A DNA stretch of 49,093 nt from Chitinophagaceae bacterium (GCA_016787065.1 JAEUVD010000055.1:1-49093), one strand, 5' to 3'. Shown: positions 25,773 through 35,101, counted from the stretch's first letter. Notes: a model not told the origin generated them from the sequence alone. A program made the numbers and translations.

Positions 25773-26165
25773 ATGCATGTACCGCAACTGAACATAAAGG
25801 AACTTAAACCTTGGCTGAACAAAACGGAAATGATAGAAGCGTGTGCCGCACAAACAATTAAGGATTTAGGCATGTACGGCATTGAACTTCAATTTTCAGG
25901 GAATGCTAACACGGCCTATGAAGAACTATTTCAACAACTAAAGCCTCATATCGAAGAGCGCGTAACGTTTGGATCTATACAGGAAATACTTTACCGAGTA
26001 GATGTTAGTGAAAAGCAGCTTAATGAAATGCTTGTCACAAACACCGATTTAGCCTCCGGAATTACCACACTTATTCTTTGGCGAGAACTTCAGAAAGTGG
26101 TTACACGCTATTTAGTTTCATCCTTTACATCTTCATCTAAAGGTTCGGAAGAAGACCGGTTCTGA
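25773..26165 (+). CDS. Small cytoplasmic protein of unknown function
   Basis: 130 residues, no signal peptide or membrane helix. It begins MHVPQLNIKELKPWLNKTEMIEACAAQTIKDLGMYGIELQFSGN and is mostly alpha-helical and acidic, ending in a Ser-rich tail. I do not recognise a named family, although the composition and open frame look like a real gene. A TATCTTTA sequence near 25742 could be its -7 box. It is divergent from the large secreted protein gene. Confidence 0.65.
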   Translation: MHVPQLNIKELKPWLNKTEMIEACAAQTIKDLGMYGIELQFSGNANTAYEELFQQLKPHIEERVTFGSIQEILYRVDVSEKQLNEMLVTNTDLASGITTLILWRELQKVVTRYLVSSFTSSSKGSEEDRF

Positions 26166-26365
26166 GAAATGAGTCAAGTTGAAATTCATGACAGCCCTGC
26201 TTCAACTGCTTGTTTACTTGCTGTTATTCTTATCGTTTATAATTGACATCCTTTTTCACCTCAGTCTTTGTTCCTCTTCACCTTTAGAAAATAAAAAAAT
26301 ATCCCTTATTACGTTGTATTCATTCAAGATGTAATAATTTTAAACGATATTAAAACAATGACTTT

Positions 26366-27934
26366 ATGAAAATAATATTTCTAGAGCTACTGCTTAGCTG
26401 TGTAATCATCAATACAAGTTCTTCCCAAGATCTTACCTATACTCAATCGGATTATTTTGATTATTTTAAATCTGGCAGGTTACTAGACCCCATCTATATT
26501 AGTAACAAAGGATACTTTCAGTTTGCACTAAAGCTTAAGGGTAAAAAAGTTAAGGAAATGGATGTGTACCATTTGAACGATAAATTAGAATTTCTGAAAA
26601 AGAATCATGTGATAATACCTGATGACATGGGGTGGAAAAGTGGATATCCTTTAGTGATTGATGTGAAAAACAAGCTATTTTTTTTGAAGCATGTAGTCAA
26701 TAAAAATAAGTGCGCAGGATTACGATCAGTTGAACTTAATCAAGAAACGCTTAGCTTTCCTTCTGCGAATCATGATCTTTTTATTTCACAAGATCGTATT
26801 TCTTTTGCGCCTAACTACGATCATCCAGATGAACCATTTGAACTCTTTCGAAAATCACGTAACGAAACAAGTGTATTGTTCACTTATCGCCTTCGAGATA
26901 ACAGCGGAGGTTCAGATAGATTGCACAACGACCGAATAGGTTTGCATGTATTCGATGAACATCTCAACAAACAATGGGGAGGGGAATTTGTAATGCCCTA
27001 TACAGAAGCGGAGATGGATAATTTAGATTACTTCGTAAGTGATGCTGGGAATGTGTATATTTTATGTTTTGTACGGAAAGGAAAAAATCATTTCGAGATT
27101 CTAAAATATTCGAAGGATAGTCAAAAACCAATACAGTATTTACCCACCTTGGAAGAAGCCGCTATTTCATCCTTAGCCCTTTTCGAATCGCCGGATGCAC
27201 AAGTTGGAATTTGCGGTAGTTACCAAACGAAAGCCATTGTTGGTGAAACAGGTATGTATATTGCGCTGCTTTCTTTGAACTCCTCCGGTGTAGAGTTTAT
27301 TACCGGTAAGGGTATTCCCTTCCCAGAAGAAACTATCCAAATCCCTAAACTAAAAACCGGACTCGGATGGTTTAAACATAATAAATATGTGGTGAGAGAT
27401 TTATGGGTTAAGGATATTCACTTTACTAATAACGGCGATTGGGTATTTCTAGCTGAACAAATATCCACTCAGAAAAATCATTATATAGAATATGCTACTG
27501 GTTCATCCGCCTACCCTACTTCTCAACTACAATCTTCCGACATTCTTATCATGCGCTTAAACAAGAAAAAAGAAACCAGCTTTCAACTGATTCCTAAAAC
27601 GCAAATATCTTCTTACAAATATTCTGGTAACCTTGGTTTCATATCATACGTTCATCAGGATGATATTCATCTTCTTTATTTCGATGATTTGCGCAATCAA
27701 GATAAATTGAATGAAGACCACTTTAAGCAATGTGTTTTCCCTCATAACGCTGTTCCGGTAATTGCTACCCTGGCTCCAGACAATAATGTTAGTTTAAAAT
27801 ATTTTCCCATGTGGTCTCAATTGATGAACAATTTTAATTTGAACTATAGCAATTACGAAAAGCATTTCAGGTTAATGGATGTTGCTTTTGAAAAGAAGAA
27901 ATCGAAAGTAGTACTTCTTCAAATAGAGCCTTAG
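26366..27934 (+). CDS. Secreted protein of unknown function, paralogous to the gene at 3720
   Basis: 522 residues with a signal peptide (MKIIFLELLLSCVIINTSSSQ). The mature part has repeated beta-strand/turn patterns that suggest a propeller. Segments such as SVLFTYRLRDN...IGLHVFDEHLNKQW...SDAGNVYILCFV and LWVKDIHFTNNGDWVFLAEQIS...DILIMRLNKK align in order with parts of the protein at 3720-5327. No enzyme motif was seen. It stands alone between A/T-rich gaps. No function can be given; location in the periplasm or at the surface is inferred from the signal peptide. Confidence 0.75.
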   Translation: MKIIFLELLLSCVIINTSSSQDLTYTQSDYFDYFKSGRLLDPIYISNKGYFQFALKLKGKKVKEMDVYHLNDKLEFLKKNHVIIPDDMGWKSGYPLVIDVKNKLFFLKHVVNKNKCAGLRSVELNQETLSFPSANHDLFISQDRISFAPNYDHPDEPFELFRKSRNETSVLFTYRLRDNSGGSDRLHNDRIGLHVFDEHLNKQWGGEFVMPYTEAEMDNLDYFVSDAGNVYILCFVRKGKNHFEILKYSKDSQKPIQYLPTLEEAAISSLALFESPDAQVGICGSYQTKAIVGETGMYIALLSLNSSGVEFITGKGIPFPEETIQIPKLKTGLGWFKHNKYVVRDLWVKDIHFTNNGDWVFLAEQISTQKNHYIEYATGSSAYPTSQLQSSDILIMRLNKKKETSFQLIPKTQISSYKYSGNLGFISYVHQDDIHLLYFDDLRNQDKLNEDHFKQCVFPHNAVPVIATLAPDNNVSLKYFPMWSQLMNNFNLNYSNYEKHFRLMDVAFEKKKSKVVLLQIEP

Positions 27935-28031
27935 TATCTCCTCTTTTGCACGCCGAATAGCTAGTCGAATTTAATTCGATGCTCAACAAATTGTTCTGAA
28001 ATAAAATTAGATTAAAGTAAACATATCATCC

Positions 28032-28763
28032 TTAACTGAACTCAGGCAACACCATATCATCAAAACTCTTTAAGCCAAAGCCTGCGGTTGTAACAAGCCC
28101 TTCGCCATATTCGGTTCCGATGCGTTTGCCAAAATCGCGACAGCGACTTTCGATATAATTCATGAAGTTATTCGAGGAGATATAAGTTTTTGGACCATCA
28201 TAATTTTCATTATAAAATTGAGAAGCATACGCTCGAATACTTTCCATGCGTTGTTCGAAGACTGGAGTAACATCAATAATAATATGAGGCTCGATATGTA
28301 TATCTTGAATATAATGAAATACGCGTTTGGGTCGCCAGGCTTTTTGATTTTCGCCATCAAGCTCCGTTTCAATTTTTGAAAGACCGGCAAGGAAGCAAGT
28401 ATCCTTAGCTAAAGCGGCTCCTTTTCCGTGGTCGGGATGACGATCATGAGGCGCATTGATGAGTACAATATTGGGTTGATACTTACGAATCATTTTCATT
28501 AAAGCGAGTTGATGCGTTTCATCATTCTGAAAAAAGCCATCTCGAAAACGCAAATTCATACGCATATCCAACCCTAGAATTTCTGCGGCTTTTGCGCTTT
28601 CAATATCCCGCGTTTCTGCTGTTCCACGAGTTCCTAATTCGCCACGGGTTAAATCAATAACACCTGTTTTATAGCCAAGTTGCTTATGTAGAATAAGAAT
28701 ACCACTACATGCTAATTCAACATCATCCGGATGAGCGCCTATGGCAAGTATATCAAGTTTCAT
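28032..28763 (-). CDS. bshB1: Bacillithiol biosynthesis deacetylase BshB1
   Basis: Zinc-dependent LmbE/PIG-L-family deacetylase that converts GlcNAc-malate to GlcN-malate in bacillithiol synthesis. 243 residues. Zinc and catalytic residues lie in GAHPDDVE (His11, Asp13, Asp14) and NAPHDRHPDHGKGA (residues around 105-115). The segments TRGELGTRGTAETRDIES and MRMNLRFRDGFF are characteristic of BshB1 as opposed to other LmbE proteins. It lies 84 bp after prfA on the same strand and may be cotranscribed with it. bshA and bshC are not in this window. Confidence 0.94.
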   Translation of the reverse strand: MKLDILAIGAHPDDVELACSGILILHKQLGYKTGVIDLTRGELGTRGTAETRDIESAKAAEILGLDMRMNLRFRDGFFQNDETHQLALMKMIRKYQPNIVLINAPHDRHPDHGKGAALAKDTCFLAGLSKIETELDGENQKAWRPKRVFHYIQDIHIEPHIIIDVTPVFEQRMESIRAYASQFYNENYDGPKTYISSNNFMNYIESRCRDFGKRIGTEYGEGLVTTAGFGLKSFDDMVLPEFS

Positions 28764-28847
28764 AGAATTTCTGGTGTTTTCGTTACTTCAATAGAAACCC
28801 CGAAAGTAACCTATGCCCGTTAGTTTTTCTGTTGAATAAGTCAAAAA

Positions 28848-29927
28848 CTACGCGAGCATGCCTTCACCGGCCTTCATTTTTTCCGCATTCTCCGCAAACT
28901 GCAACAAATCAATCATCTCCTGTATATCACCATTTACGAAGCTATCTAAATTATACACGGTTTTATTAATTCGATGATCGGTAATTCTTCCTTGAGGCCA
29001 ATTATACGTTCTAATTTTAGCAGAACGATCGCCCGTACTTACTAAGGTTTTTCTGCTCTTCGCAATTTCTTCTTCATGCTTTCGAACTTGCTCTTCGTAC
29101 AATTTCGTACGCATCATGGCTGTTGCCTTTTCACGATTCCCTAGCTGGGTACGTTCGGTTTGGCAGGTGATAACCGTTCCTGTTGGAACGTGGGTTAATA
29201 TCACTTTGGTTTCCACTTTATTTACATTCTGACCACCGGCACCACCGCTTCGAGCAGTTTCCATTTTCAAATCTGATTCCTTTAATTCAAAATCTACTTC
29301 TTCGGCCTCAGGCATTACGGCTACGGTTGCGGCAGAAGTATGCACGCGCCCGCTCGCCTCGGTTGCAGGCACCCGCTGTACCCGATGCACGCCACTTTCA
29401 TATTTCATGACGCCATACACATCTTCCCCTTCAATTTCCAGAATAATTTCTTTATAGCCACCAGCGGTACCTTCACTCTCATCGATAATATTAACCTTCC
29501 AACCCTTGGTATCACAGTATTTCATGTACATGCGTAATAAATCGCCGGCAAAAATACTAGCTTCATCCCCACCGGTTCCGGCTCGAATTTCCATCACGGC
29601 ATTTTTTTCATCTTGAGGATCTTTAGGTATAAGTTGTTGCCGAATACGCTCCTCTAGAACTTCTTTGGTTTGTTCGGCTTCGGCTAAATCGGTTTTAGCC
29701 ATTTCGCGAAGTTCTTCATCACTTTCGGTTTCAAGAACTTCCTTACCAAAAGCAATCGTTTCGAGGCATTGTTTGTATTGTTTATAGCTATCAACTATTT
29801 TTTCAAGCTTTCGGTATTCTTTACTTAATTGAGAAAATTTCTTCTGATCCGAAACTACTTCCGGATTTGTGAGAGACACTCCAATATTTTCAAATCGGCC
29901 AACGATGGCCTCCAGTTTATCGAGCAT
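28848..29927 (-). CDS. prfA: Peptide chain release factor 1
   Basis: Reads UAG and UAA and triggers peptide release. 359 residues, normal for RF1. The peptidyl-transferase motif GGQ is at residues 231-233 (SGGAGGQNVNKVETKV). The codon-recognition tripeptide is P-A-T in RVQRVPATEASGRVHTS, which marks RF1 rather than RF2. The -7 box TATCTTTG lies only 5 bp before the ATG, so the transcript may be almost leaderless. bshB1 follows. Confidence 0.96.
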   Translation of the reverse strand: MLDKLEAIVGRFENIGVSLTNPEVVSDQKKFSQLSKEYRKLEKIVDSYKQYKQCLETIAFGKEVLETESDEELREMAKTDLAEAEQTKEVLEERIRQQLIPKDPQDEKNAVMEIRAGTGGDEASIFAGDLLRMYMKYCDTKGWKVNIIDESEGTAGGYKEIILEIEGEDVYGVMKYESGVHRVQRVPATEASGRVHTSAATVAVMPEAEEVDFELKESDLKMETARSGGAGGQNVNKVETKVILTHVPTGTVITCQTERTQLGNREKATAMMRTKLYEEQVRKHEEEIAKSRKTLVSTGDRSAKIRTYNWPQGRITDHRINKTVYNLDSFVNGDIQEMIDLLQFAENAEKMKAGEGMLA

Positions 29928-29932
29928 GGGCG

Positions 29933-29940
29933 CAAAGATA
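29933..29940 (-). promoter_or_regulatory. Putative prfA -7 box TATCTTTG, 5 bp from the start codon
   Basis: On the minus strand TATCTTTG fits TAnnTTTG. A TTTG lies 22 bp further upstream. Only five bases separate the box from the prfA ATG, which implies a leader of a few bases at most. Confidence 0.6.
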
Positions 29941-30015
29941 GAAAAATCGTTTTGGGTTAATTCAAATTAGGTTCATGATTATTGAGAGGAAACGCATTCC
30001 TTCCACATTTTAAAT

Positions 30016-30043
30016 AGAAAAAGCCCTGACTTTCGCCAGGGCT
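30016..30043 (-). terminator. Rho-independent terminator after the ileS-dksA-like unit
   Basis: On the minus strand AGCCCTG (30043-30037) pairs with CAGGGCT (30028-30022) around an 8-base loop and is followed by TTTTT. It lies about 17 bp after the stop at 30060. Confidence 0.88.
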
Positions 30044-30059
30044 CTATACTGAATTTAAG

Positions 30060-31232
30060 TTATTTTTTTGCGTTCTTCGCTTCTATACTCAAGGTAGCAT
30101 GAGGTACAGCACGTAAACGAGCTTTGTCGATAAGCTTGCCTGTTTCTCTACATATACCGTAGGTTTTATTTTCGATTCGAACAAGAGCTTGTTCTAAATG
30201 CGATATAAACGTTATCTGACGGCTAGCAAGTTGATTCAGTTGTTCACGATCCATAGAGGCCGAACCATCTTCCATGTTTTGGTACTTATTCTCTGTATCT
30301 TCCGTACCGCTTTCATCTTTACGCATGATTACACCTTGTAGGTATTGTAATTCCGCTTTAGCAGTATCTAATTTACGTTGAATCAATTCTTTAAATTCCA
30401 TCAGCTCCTCATCACTATATCGGAAGCTTGTTGCATTATTGGTATTGCTCATATCTAATATTGATCTTGATAATTCAGGGATATATTTCTTTGGCTTGAG
30501 GTCTTCTGTTTTTCGTTTCAGTTCCGACGTTTTTCTATGAGCTATCACCTTACCCGATTCATTTTTTAAATTGGCTGTAGCAAACGTATTCGTTTTGAAA
30601 GCATCAATCTTTTTAGGACCAACACTAATTGGTGCTACAATTACCTTTTTCGGTGCTGTTTTAGGTTGTTTTACCGGTTTCTCTTTCTTCGGTTTTTCCT
30701 TAACCTCCTTTACCGGTTTTTCCTTAACTGCTTTGTCTTTCAACACCTTGGTGTCTTCTTTTGCAGTCACTTTAACATTTTGCTTCTTAGCAGGAGCTGG
30801 TTTAACTTCTGGTTTCGACTTAGCTGCCGGAACAGGTTTTACAGCTTCTTTCTTTGCAGGTGCTGCTTTCGCCGTTTCCTTTTTAGAGGCAACAGGTTTA
30901 GCTGCTGGTTTAGAGGCAGGTTTAGGTGCAACTTTGGGCGCAACTTTAGGCGCAACTTTAGGCGCAACTTTAGATGCAGGTTTTGCTGCTACTTTCTTTA
31001 CTTCCACAACAGCTTTTTTAGCGGTCGGTTTAGCAGTCGGTTTTACAGCAGGTTTCTTAGCTGCAGCTTTAGGAGCCGGTTTAGCTGCGGGTTTCGGTGC
31101 CGGTTTTTTGGCAGCAGCTTTGGCAGGTACAGGTTTAGCCGCAGGTTTCGGAGTTGCTTTTTTAGCAGTCGGAGCGGGTTTGGCTGTTTTCTTCGGTGCG
31201 GCTTTCTTTGGAGCCGGTTTTTTTGTAGCCAT
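30060..31232 (-). CDS. DksA/TraR-family protein with long histone-H1-like Lys/Ala/Pro tail
   Basis: 390 residues. Residues 1 to about 165 are an almost pure K/A/P/V repeat region (KPAPKKAAPKK, KVAPKVAPKVAP), like the C-terminal tails of histone H1. A Lys-rich linker follows, and residues from about 261 form a DksA/TraR-like domain (FRYSDEELMEFKELIQRKL ... TYGICRETGKLIDKARLRAVPHATLSIEAK). Only one cysteine remains where DksA has a four-cysteine zinc finger; from memory this is common in Bacteroidota homologues. An in-frame ATG at codon 261 marks where a normal-length homologue of about 130 residues would start. It lies 9 bp after ileS, so both are cotranscribed. The H1-like part probably binds DNA or RNA non-specifically; the role of the whole is unknown. 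Confidence 0.88.
   Translation of the reverse strand: MATKKPAPKKAAPKKTAKPAPTAKKATPKPAAKPVPAKAAAKKPAPKPAAKPAPKAAAKKPAVKPTAKPTAKKAVVEVKKVAAKPASKVAPKVAPKVAPKVAPKPASKPAAKPVASKKETAKAAPAKKEAVKPVPAAKSKPEVKPAPAKKQNVKVTAKEDTKVLKDKAVKEKPVKEVKEKPKKEKPVKQPKTAPKKVIVAPISVGPKKIDAFKTNTFATANLKNESGKVIAHRKTSELKRKTEDLKPKKYIPELSRSILDMSNTNNATSFRYSDEELMEFKELIQRKLDTAKAELQYLQGVIMRKDESGTEDTENKYQNMEDGSASMDREQLNQLASRQITFISHLEQALVRIENKTYGICRETGKLIDKARLRAVPHATLSIEAKNAKK
30921..30980 (-). repeat. 12-bp tandem repeat encoding KVAP units
   Basis: Four near-identical 12-bp units (plus-strand form TTTAGGCGCAAC, at 30921, 30933, 30945 and 30957) and one diverged unit lie inside the H1-like tail. They point to recent expansion by slippage, so the copy number may vary between strains. 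Confidence 0.85.
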
Positions 31233-31241
31233 GAGTACAAC

Positions 31242-34200
31242 TTATTTTTTAGTTACGAATACTTTTATGGGGTGCTCATTCACGTCAATGTCAATCCCAT
31301 CAAGCATTTCAGCCGAAAAACTTATTTTATCGGCTAAAATTTCGGTGCAAATATAGGTATTATACGTATTTAACGCCGTCATTAACAAATCGCTGTCCTG
31401 AACGATCACTTCAATCCGATCTGTCAATTCAAAATTGCTGTCTTTTCTTATTTTCTGAATACGATTAACAAATTCCCGAGCTAATCCCTCCTGCTCCAAT
31501 TCCGGTGTTACGGTAATATCGAGCGCGGTGGTTAAACTTCCTTTCGAAGCAACTAATAAGCCCGGTATATCATCCGAACTAATTTCAACATCCTCAGAAG
31601 CGATTTCAATTTCTTGTTCAGAGACCTTCAAGAGCAACACCCCTTCCGTTTCTAACTTACTTATCTGAGCCATCGATAACTGAGCGATTTCTTGAGCTGC
31701 CGCTTTCATCAGAGCACCAAGTTTACTTCCAAGGGTTTTGAAATTGGCCTTTGCCTTCTTCTTAATAAGATCGTTATCTCCGGCGATATACTCAATATCC
31801 TTGATATTCACTTCAGATTGAATGATGTCTTTCACTGCTTCCAAATGACCTTTCAATGTAGGATCTACTAAGGGAACAATTGCCCTTTGTAGTGGCTGAC
31901 GAACCTTAATATTCGCTTTCTTACGTAGCGATAAAAGCAGCGAACAGGCATCTTGTGCTACTTGCATACGTTTTTCGAGGTCAGGTTGGATAACAGAAGC
32001 ATCCGAAACCGGAAAATCGGTATGATGAACGGAAGCATCCTTCGATCGTTGAGCCACCTGATTGAGATTTGTAAATAACCAATCAGAAAAGAACGGGGCA
32101 ATCGGGGCAATTAACTTGCAAAGCGTTTCTATGCATTCAAATAGAGTTTGATATGCTGCTATTTTATCTTGCTCGTATTCACCTTTCCAAAAACGACGGC
32201 GACATAAACGCACATACCAGTTACTCAAATGTTCATCCACAAATTCATCTACTAAACGTCCGGCCTTGGTAGGTTCGTAATCATCCATATATTCTGTAAC
32301 GCCTTTAACCAAAGTATTCAGCGATGAAAGAATCCACTGGTCTATTTCCGGGCGTTGTTGCACCGGAATGCATGCTTCTTTAAATGCAAAGCCGTCTACA
32401 TTAGCGTAGAGCGCAAAGAAGGTATACGTATTATAGAGGGTATTGAAGAGTTTACGCTGACTCTCTTCTATGCCTTTACTATCAAACTTTAGACTATCCC
32501 ATGGGGAAGCATTTGTAACCAAATACCAACGAGTAGCATCGGCACCATAGGTATCGATGGTTTTAAATGGATCAACAACATTTCCTAAACGCTTACTCAT
32601 TTTGTTGCCTTTGGCATCCAAAACAAGTCCGTTTGAAACCACCGTTTTATAAGCCACGCTATCAAACAGCAACACGCCCAAAGCATGTAAGGTATAAAAC
32701 CAACCACGAGTTTGGTCGACCCCTTCGGCGATGAAATCGGCCGGGAATTTAGGTACTTGATTAGGTTCTTGTCCGGGTTCAAATGGGAAGTGCCATTGCG
32801 CATAAGGCATGGCTCCGCTGTCGAACCACACGTCAATCAAATCCGGTTCACGATACATTTTTTTACCGGAAGGTGATTTCAAAATTATTTGGTCGATAAA
32901 CGGTTTGTGAATGTCTTTTAATTCCTTAATCGGACTTTCCTCATGCACCATCGCATGAATTTCGGCTATACTACCACAACATACTTCTTCTTCACCATCC
33001 TCACTTCGCCAAACCGGAAGTGGTGTACCCCAATAGCGGCTTCGGCTCAGATTCCAATCTACCATATTTTCTAACCAATTCCCAAAACGTCCTTCGCCGG
33101 TAGCCTTTGGTTTCCAATTGATGGTTTTGTTGAGTTCCACCATGCGTTCTTTCACAGCGGTGGTTCGAATAAACCAAGCATCCAAAGGGTAATAAATAAT
33201 GGGCTTATCGGTACGCCAGCAATGCGGATAGTTGTGTTCGTATTTTTCTACTTTGAAGGCTTGACCGCGCTGTTTTAATTCAACCGAAATATCAACGTTT
33301 ACATCTACATACTCTTTCTCATCTTTATAATTCTTCACATAGCGGCCACTATATTCACCGGTACCGACTATAAATTTCCCTTCCCGATCAACGAGTGTTA
33401 GAATACCGAGTTTATTTTTTTGGCCAACTTTATAGTCGTCGGCACCAAAAGCAGGAGCCGTATGTACGATGCCAGTTCCATCTTCTGTGGTAACAAAATC
33501 GCCACAAATAACCTTGAACGGTTCAGCCTCCGGTGTTACATCTTTTATTTTTTGGAGTGAATTACTTTCAAACGAAAGCAATTGTTTATAGCGAAGTCCT
33601 TCTAATTCGGCGCCTCGATAAAGAGCTATTACTTCATACGGAATAAGTTTAGATTCTTTCGAATAATCATCAAACGAGGCTCCTTCCGCTTCCTTCTTGA
33701 AATACTTTTCGATCAAGGCTTCAGCAAGAATAACATATTGCTCTTGATGTGTATACGGGTTGAAGGTTTTAACCAAGGCGTAATTAATTTGTGCTCCAAC
33801 GGTTAAGCCCAAATTCGAGGGAAGTGTCCAAGGCGTGGTTGTCCAAGCCATCATAAAAATTTCCTTACCCGCTTGAAATAGTTGCGTAGCAATTTCTTGT
33901 TTATGGCTTGCTTGTTCCGACGGTTCCAATAACTGAAACAACACGGTAGCGCTGGTATCCTTTACATCTTTATAGCAACCTGGTTGGTTGAGTTCGTGCG
34001 AACTTAAACCGGTGCCGGCAGCCGGACTGTAAGGTTGAATAGAAATACTCTTATAAAGATACCCTTTCGTATAGAGCGTTTTCAAACACCACCACAACGA
34101 TTCAACATAGTTATTTTCATAGGTTACATAAGGGTCGGAAAGATCAACCCAATAACCCATTTTAGTAGTGATATCATCCCATTTATCTTTGAAACGACCA

Positions 34201-34580
34201 ACAGCCTCGCGGCATTTTTGATTATACTCTTCTACGGAAATTTTGGTTCCGATATCTTCCTTTGTAATGCCAAGTTCCTTTTCTACACCTAATTCAACCG
34301 GTAAGCCATGGGTATCCCAACCTGCCTTTCGAGTCACTTGAAAACCACGCATGGTTTTGTAACGGCACACCAGATCTTTCAAGGTTCTTGAAATAACATG
34401 GTGAATACCCGGCATACCATTTGCGGATGGAGGGCCTTCGTAAAACACGAAACTCGGCTTGCCTTCACGTAATGAAATACTCTTTTCAAAGGTTTGTTGT
34501 TCCTTCCAATGTTTGAGCATATCTGCTTCCATGGAAGGCATTTGTAAATGAGTGGGTATATAATATTTCTGTTCGGCCAT
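31242..34580 (-). CDS. ileS: Isoleucyl-tRNA synthetase (type 2-like, GxHH signature)
   Basis: Charges tRNA-Ile. 1112 residues, the size of type 2 (eukaryote-like) IleRS. The class I HxGH signature is replaced by Gly58-Ile59-His60-His61 (NGMPGIHHVISR); KMSKR is at 660-664 (NKMSKRLGN). GWDTHGLPVELGVEKELG and the CP1 editing domain (about 200-420) are present, and the C-terminal region ends in a beta-rich domain. From memory, a GxHH version is common in Bacteroidota and has been linked elsewhere to very strong resistance to mupirocin; here that is an inference. The DksA-like gene follows after 9 bp. Confidence 0.96.
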   Translation of the reverse strand: MAEQKYYIPTHLQMPSMEADMLKHWKEQQTFEKSISLREGKPSFVFYEGPPSANGMPGIHHVISRTLKDLVCRYKTMRGFQVTRKAGWDTHGLPVELGVEKELGITKEDIGTKISVEEYNQKCREAVGRFKDKWDDITTKMGYWVDLSDPYVTYENNYVESLWWCLKTLYTKGYLYKSISIQPYSPAAGTGLSSHELNQPGCYKDVKDTSATVLFQLLEPSEQASHKQEIATQLFQAGKEIFMMAWTTTPWTLPSNLGLTVGAQINYALVKTFNPYTHQEQYVILAEALIEKYFKKEAEGASFDDYSKESKLIPYEVIALYRGAELEGLRYKQLLSFESNSLQKIKDVTPEAEPFKVICGDFVTTEDGTGIVHTAPAFGADDYKVGQKNKLGILTLVDREGKFIVGTGEYSGRYVKNYKDEKEYVDVNVDISVELKQRGQAFKVEKYEHNYPHCWRTDKPIIYYPLDAWFIRTTAVKERMVELNKTINWKPKATGEGRFGNWLENMVDWNLSRSRYWGTPLPVWRSEDGEEEVCCGSIAEIHAMVHEESPIKELKDIHKPFIDQIILKSPSGKKMYREPDLIDVWFDSGAMPYAQWHFPFEPGQEPNQVPKFPADFIAEGVDQTRGWFYTLHALGVLLFDSVAYKTVVSNGLVLDAKGNKMSKRLGNVVDPFKTIDTYGADATRWYLVTNASPWDSLKFDSKGIEESQRKLFNTLYNTYTFFALYANVDGFAFKEACIPVQQRPEIDQWILSSLNTLVKGVTEYMDDYEPTKAGRLVDEFVDEHLSNWYVRLCRRRFWKGEYEQDKIAAYQTLFECIETLCKLIAPIAPFFSDWLFTNLNQVAQRSKDASVHHTDFPVSDASVIQPDLEKRMQVAQDACSLLLSLRKKANIKVRQPLQRAIVPLVDPTLKGHLEAVKDIIQSEVNIKDIEYIAGDNDLIKKKAKANFKTLGSKLGALMKAAAQEIAQLSMAQISKLETEGVLLLKVSEQEIEIASEDVEISSDDIPGLLVASKGSLTTALDITVTPELEQEGLAREFVNRIQKIRKDSNFELTDRIEVIVQDSDLLMTALNTYNTYICTEILADKISFSAEMLDGIDIDVNEHPIKVFVTKK

Positions 34581-34597
34581 GATGTAAAAAATGCGGG

Positions 34598-34605
34598 CAA
34601 AGGTA
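34598..34605 (-). promoter_or_regulatory. Putative ileS -7 box TACCTTTG
   Basis: TACCTTTG on the minus strand matches TAnnTTTG and lies 17 bp before the ileS ATG. No T-box leader or other attenuator-like structure is seen upstream. Confidence 0.5.
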
Positions 34606-34760
34606 GGGTTTATCTATGGAAAGAAAAACGGGGTAACCTACTGCTTTCTAACCTTGATATCTGAAGGATGCTTCTCATCTATTTTGATACCTGAAGGCCA
34701 GGTTCTTCCTAGGTTATTGTCATCAAAAAAAACGAATTTTCGGTTTGAATCTAGTAAGTG

Positions 34761-34982
34761 CTATCGTTGTCGGTATCGGTTATATAATTCAACCAAAACT
34801 AAAAATAACATACAAAGGAGGGTACTAAGAATTGAAGATAAAAGCAATTTTGCCAGGAGGTGTTGATAATGCACTGCGCCCTGTTGATCTTCGCTTTGAT
34901 AGGCTTGATTTAAGGTAACAAGCAGCCCGGCGATCGTGCCGGGAATAAGCATTTTGATATAATCTTTGAAATTAAAAATCAT
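34761..34982 (-). CDS. Possible small membrane protein with two transmembrane helices
   Basis: 73 residues from the ATG at 34980-34982 (MIFNFKDYIKMLIPGTIAG...). Two hydrophobic segments (IKMLIPGTIAGLLVTL and LLLSSILSTLLCMLFLVLVELY) flank a polar loop, and the C-terminus is basic (NRYRQR). A near-consensus -7 box (CATCTTTG, 35004-35011) lies upstream. It has no recognised family. The regular helix pattern favours a real gene, but at this length chance cannot be ruled out. Confidence 0.5.
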   Translation of the reverse strand: MIFNFKDYIKMLIPGTIAGLLVTLNQAYQSEDQQGAVHYQHLLAKLLLSSILSTLLCMLFLVLVELYNRYRQR

Positions 34983-35101
34983 CGATTGGTTTTCATTATA
35001 GCACAAAGATGATGTCTTCGGAATGAATCCTACCTAAAGCGGTAAAATAAGTTTAAAGGCATTTCGTTTATGGAAAAAAAAAGTTTCCTTATCGAGGTCG
35101 T

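Noticed and set aside
30571..31356. Long plus-strand reading frames (up to 261 codons) opposite the DksA-like gene
   Set aside because: They are antisense to the Lys/Ala/Pro repeat region, whose codons avoid stops on the other strand. Their products are low-complexity Gly/Ala/Phe or Arg/Phe strings with no domain.
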